A stretch of 64,000 nucleotides of DNA, from the NCBI RefSeq assembly GCF_000425945.1, contig NZ_AUEK01000011.1, forward strand, positions 186,001 through 250,000, given 5' to 3'. The position numbers were made by a program, and so were the translations under genes. A model generated the notes under the pieces. It was not told the origin of the DNA. It searched no databases and was given only the letters and a program-made list of their open reading frames with translations. Within the stretch, counting starts at the first letter, position 1. Every line of letters begins with the position of its first letter. Positions 63,077-64,000 of this stretch are shown one piece after another. Source of the DNA: Candidatus Solirubrobacter pratensis. Its GTDB lineage: Bacteria > Actinomycetota > Thermoleophilia > Solirubrobacterales > Solirubrobacteraceae.

Positions 63077-64000
63077 TTGCGTCTCACCCAGCTTTGCGCC
63101 GTCTTGTTCGCCGTCCTCGCCCTGATTCCTTCCACCGCGGGGGCCGCCGTCCCCCACGTCGTCCAACCGGGCGAGAGCCTCTGGTCGATCGCGGCGGCGA
63201 ACAACCTGACCACGCGCACCGTCGCCGCCTACAACGGCTTGTCCGAGAGCTCGCCGGTCGTGCTCGGCAGCACGATCCAGATCCCGTCGACGGCGGAGGG
63301 CTACGCCTCGCTGCAGAAGGCCGGCCTCGTCGCCGCCGCGCCGCTGCAATCCGCCGCGGCGCCCGCGCCCGCGGCCGCGAGCAGCACGAGCGCGGCGCCC
63401 GCGGCCCAGGGCGCCTACACGGTCCGGCCGGGGGACACGCTCTCCGGCCTCGCCGCCGGCGCGCGCGTTCCGGTCAGCGCGATGGCCGCGATCAACGGGC
63501 TCGACCCGAACGGCGTCCTGCTCGCCGGCACGGTCATCAAGCTCCCGGCGGGCGCGCCCGCCCCGGCGCGCGCGTCGCAGCCGACGCCGGTCGCGACGGT
63601 GGTCCCGAGCGCCGCCCCCGAGCCCACCCCCTCGCGCGTCGACGCGAGCTCGATCCAGAGCGCCGCGGCCGCCGGCGGCGTCTCCCCCTCGCTCGCTGCC
63701 GCGATCGGCTGGCAGGAGAGCGGGTTCAACAACGCGATGGTGTCCGGCGCCAACGCCCGCGGCGTGATGCAGATCACCCCGGGCACGTGGGCCTTCGTCC
63801 AGAACAACCTCGCCGGCCGCAGGCTCGACCCGAACTCGGCGGCCGACAACGTCAGCGCCGGAGTGCTCTACCTCAAGCACCTGATCCAGCAGACCGGCGA
63901 CGAATCGACGGCGATCGCGTGCTACTACCAGGGCTGCGGCTCGGTCCGCTCGCGCGGGCTCTTCGACGACACCAAGCGCTACGTCGCCAACGTGCAGGCG
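63077..64000 (+). CDS. Secreted LysM-type lytic transglycosylase, incomplete at the window end
   Basis: At least 308 residues, TTG start, still open at the right edge. Signal peptide (LRLTQLCAVLFAVLALIPST). A first LysM (HVVQPGESLWSIAAANNLTT) and a second LysM (YTVRPGDTLSGLAAGARVPV) are separated by Ala/Pro linkers. Then an SLT domain starts: SLAAAIGWQESGFNNAMVSG with the catalytic Glu, and ANARGVMQITPGTWAFVQNN. A cysteine pair YYQGCG / IACYYQ lies at the end. It binds and cleaves peptidoglycan. Confidence 0.92.
   Translation, partial: MRLTQLCAVLFAVLALIPSTAGAAVPHVVQPGESLWSIAAANNLTTRTVAAYNGLSESSPVVLGSTIQIPSTAEGYASLQKAGLVAAAPLQSAAAPAPAAASSTSAAPAAQGAYTVRPGDTLSGLAAGARVPVSAMAAINGLDPNGVLLAGTVIKLPAGAPAPARASQPTPVATVVPSAAPEPTPSRVDASSIQSAAAAGGVSPSLAAAIGWQESGFNNAMVSGANARGVMQITPGTWAFVQNNLAGRRLDPNSAADNVSAGVLYLKHLIQQTGDESTAIACYYQGCGSVRSRGLFDDTKRYVANVQA

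Noticed and set aside
63060..63085. Phrase GCAAAGCCTCCG on the minus strand, resembling the c-di-GMP-I riboswitch.
   Set aside because: It is only the complement of the ribosome-binding site and signal-peptide codons of the LysM gene; the rest of the aptamer is absent.
36..64000. Insertion sequences, prophage genes, integrases or rRNA operons.
   Set aside because: None recognised on either strand; the only mobile-type element is the intein.

Overview
The window is very G+C-rich, densely packed double-stranded bacterial DNA with many GTG/TTG starts. The gene families point to an actinobacterium of the Thermoleophilia/Solirubrobacterales type: an AftD-like arabinofuranosyltransferase, a Pnkp/Hen1 RNA-repair pair, a Crp-like regulator of a lineage-typical form, a small cysteine protein of actinobacterial type, and H+-pyrophosphatase. 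That placement is an inference from gene content; there is no rRNA in the window. No prophage, insertion sequence or CRISPR array was seen.

Layout. 1-5 kb: end of a surface protein, two small conserved genes and a heterodimeric ABC exporter. 5-11 kb: DEAD-box RNA helicase, then a leftward Hen1-Pnkp-methyltransferase operon for RNA repair. 11-14 kb: a methyltransferase that appears frameshifted, a 1.1-kb repeat-filled stretch without a convincing gene, tRNA-Gln(CTG) and a Crp-type regulator. 14-19.5 kb: a five-gene leftward operon of two APC permeases with universal-stress-protein tails, a 52-residue membrane protein between them and two TrkA/RCK proteins. 19.6-24.3 kb: an AhpD-like protein facing a MocR-type regulator, a 3'-truncated quinone oxidoreductase and a K+-independent H+-pyrophosphatase. 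24.4-32.1 kb: ten tightly coupled leftward genes ending in a good terminator: an LPYTG surface protein, TsaE, TsaB, RimI, TsaD, a subtilase without its catalytic His, a thioredoxin-fold protein, Rex, a YbdK-type ligase and a DUF1844 protein. 32-55 kb: a surface-polysaccharide region with glycosyltransferases, two flippases (one fused to a glycosyltransferase), AftD-like enzyme, O-antigen ligase-like protein and acyltransferase, broken by a sigma-70 factor gene, a glycoside hydrolase, an MFS transporter and a membrane protein with a degenerate HD-GYP domain. 55-64 kb: an acetyltransferase, a family-4 uracil-DNA glycosylase interrupted by an intein, the pantothenate genes panC/panB, a DUF47-PiT phosphate uptake operon, a hexapeptide acyltransferase and the start of a secreted LysM lytic transglycosylase.

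How the genes work together. Most sets are linked by 1-4-base stop/start overlaps (ATGA or GTGA). The RNA-repair operon, the t6A operon, the permease/RCK operon and the phosphate operon each look like one functional unit. The polysaccharide genes contain the parts for building, flipping, polymerising and decorating an envelope glycan.

The most general signal is regulatory. In front of about twenty genes that begin transcription units there is a -10-like hexamer (usually TAnnnT) ending 6-11 bases before the start codon, which suggests that leaderless mRNA is the normal mode in this genome. It also helps choose start codons. The other main points of interest are the intein placed at an iron-sulfur cysteine of the glycosylase with a damaged LAGLIDADG motif, the permease/RCK operon as a candidate K+ uptake system, the degenerate subtilase and HD-GYP proteins, and the frameshifted and truncated genes.
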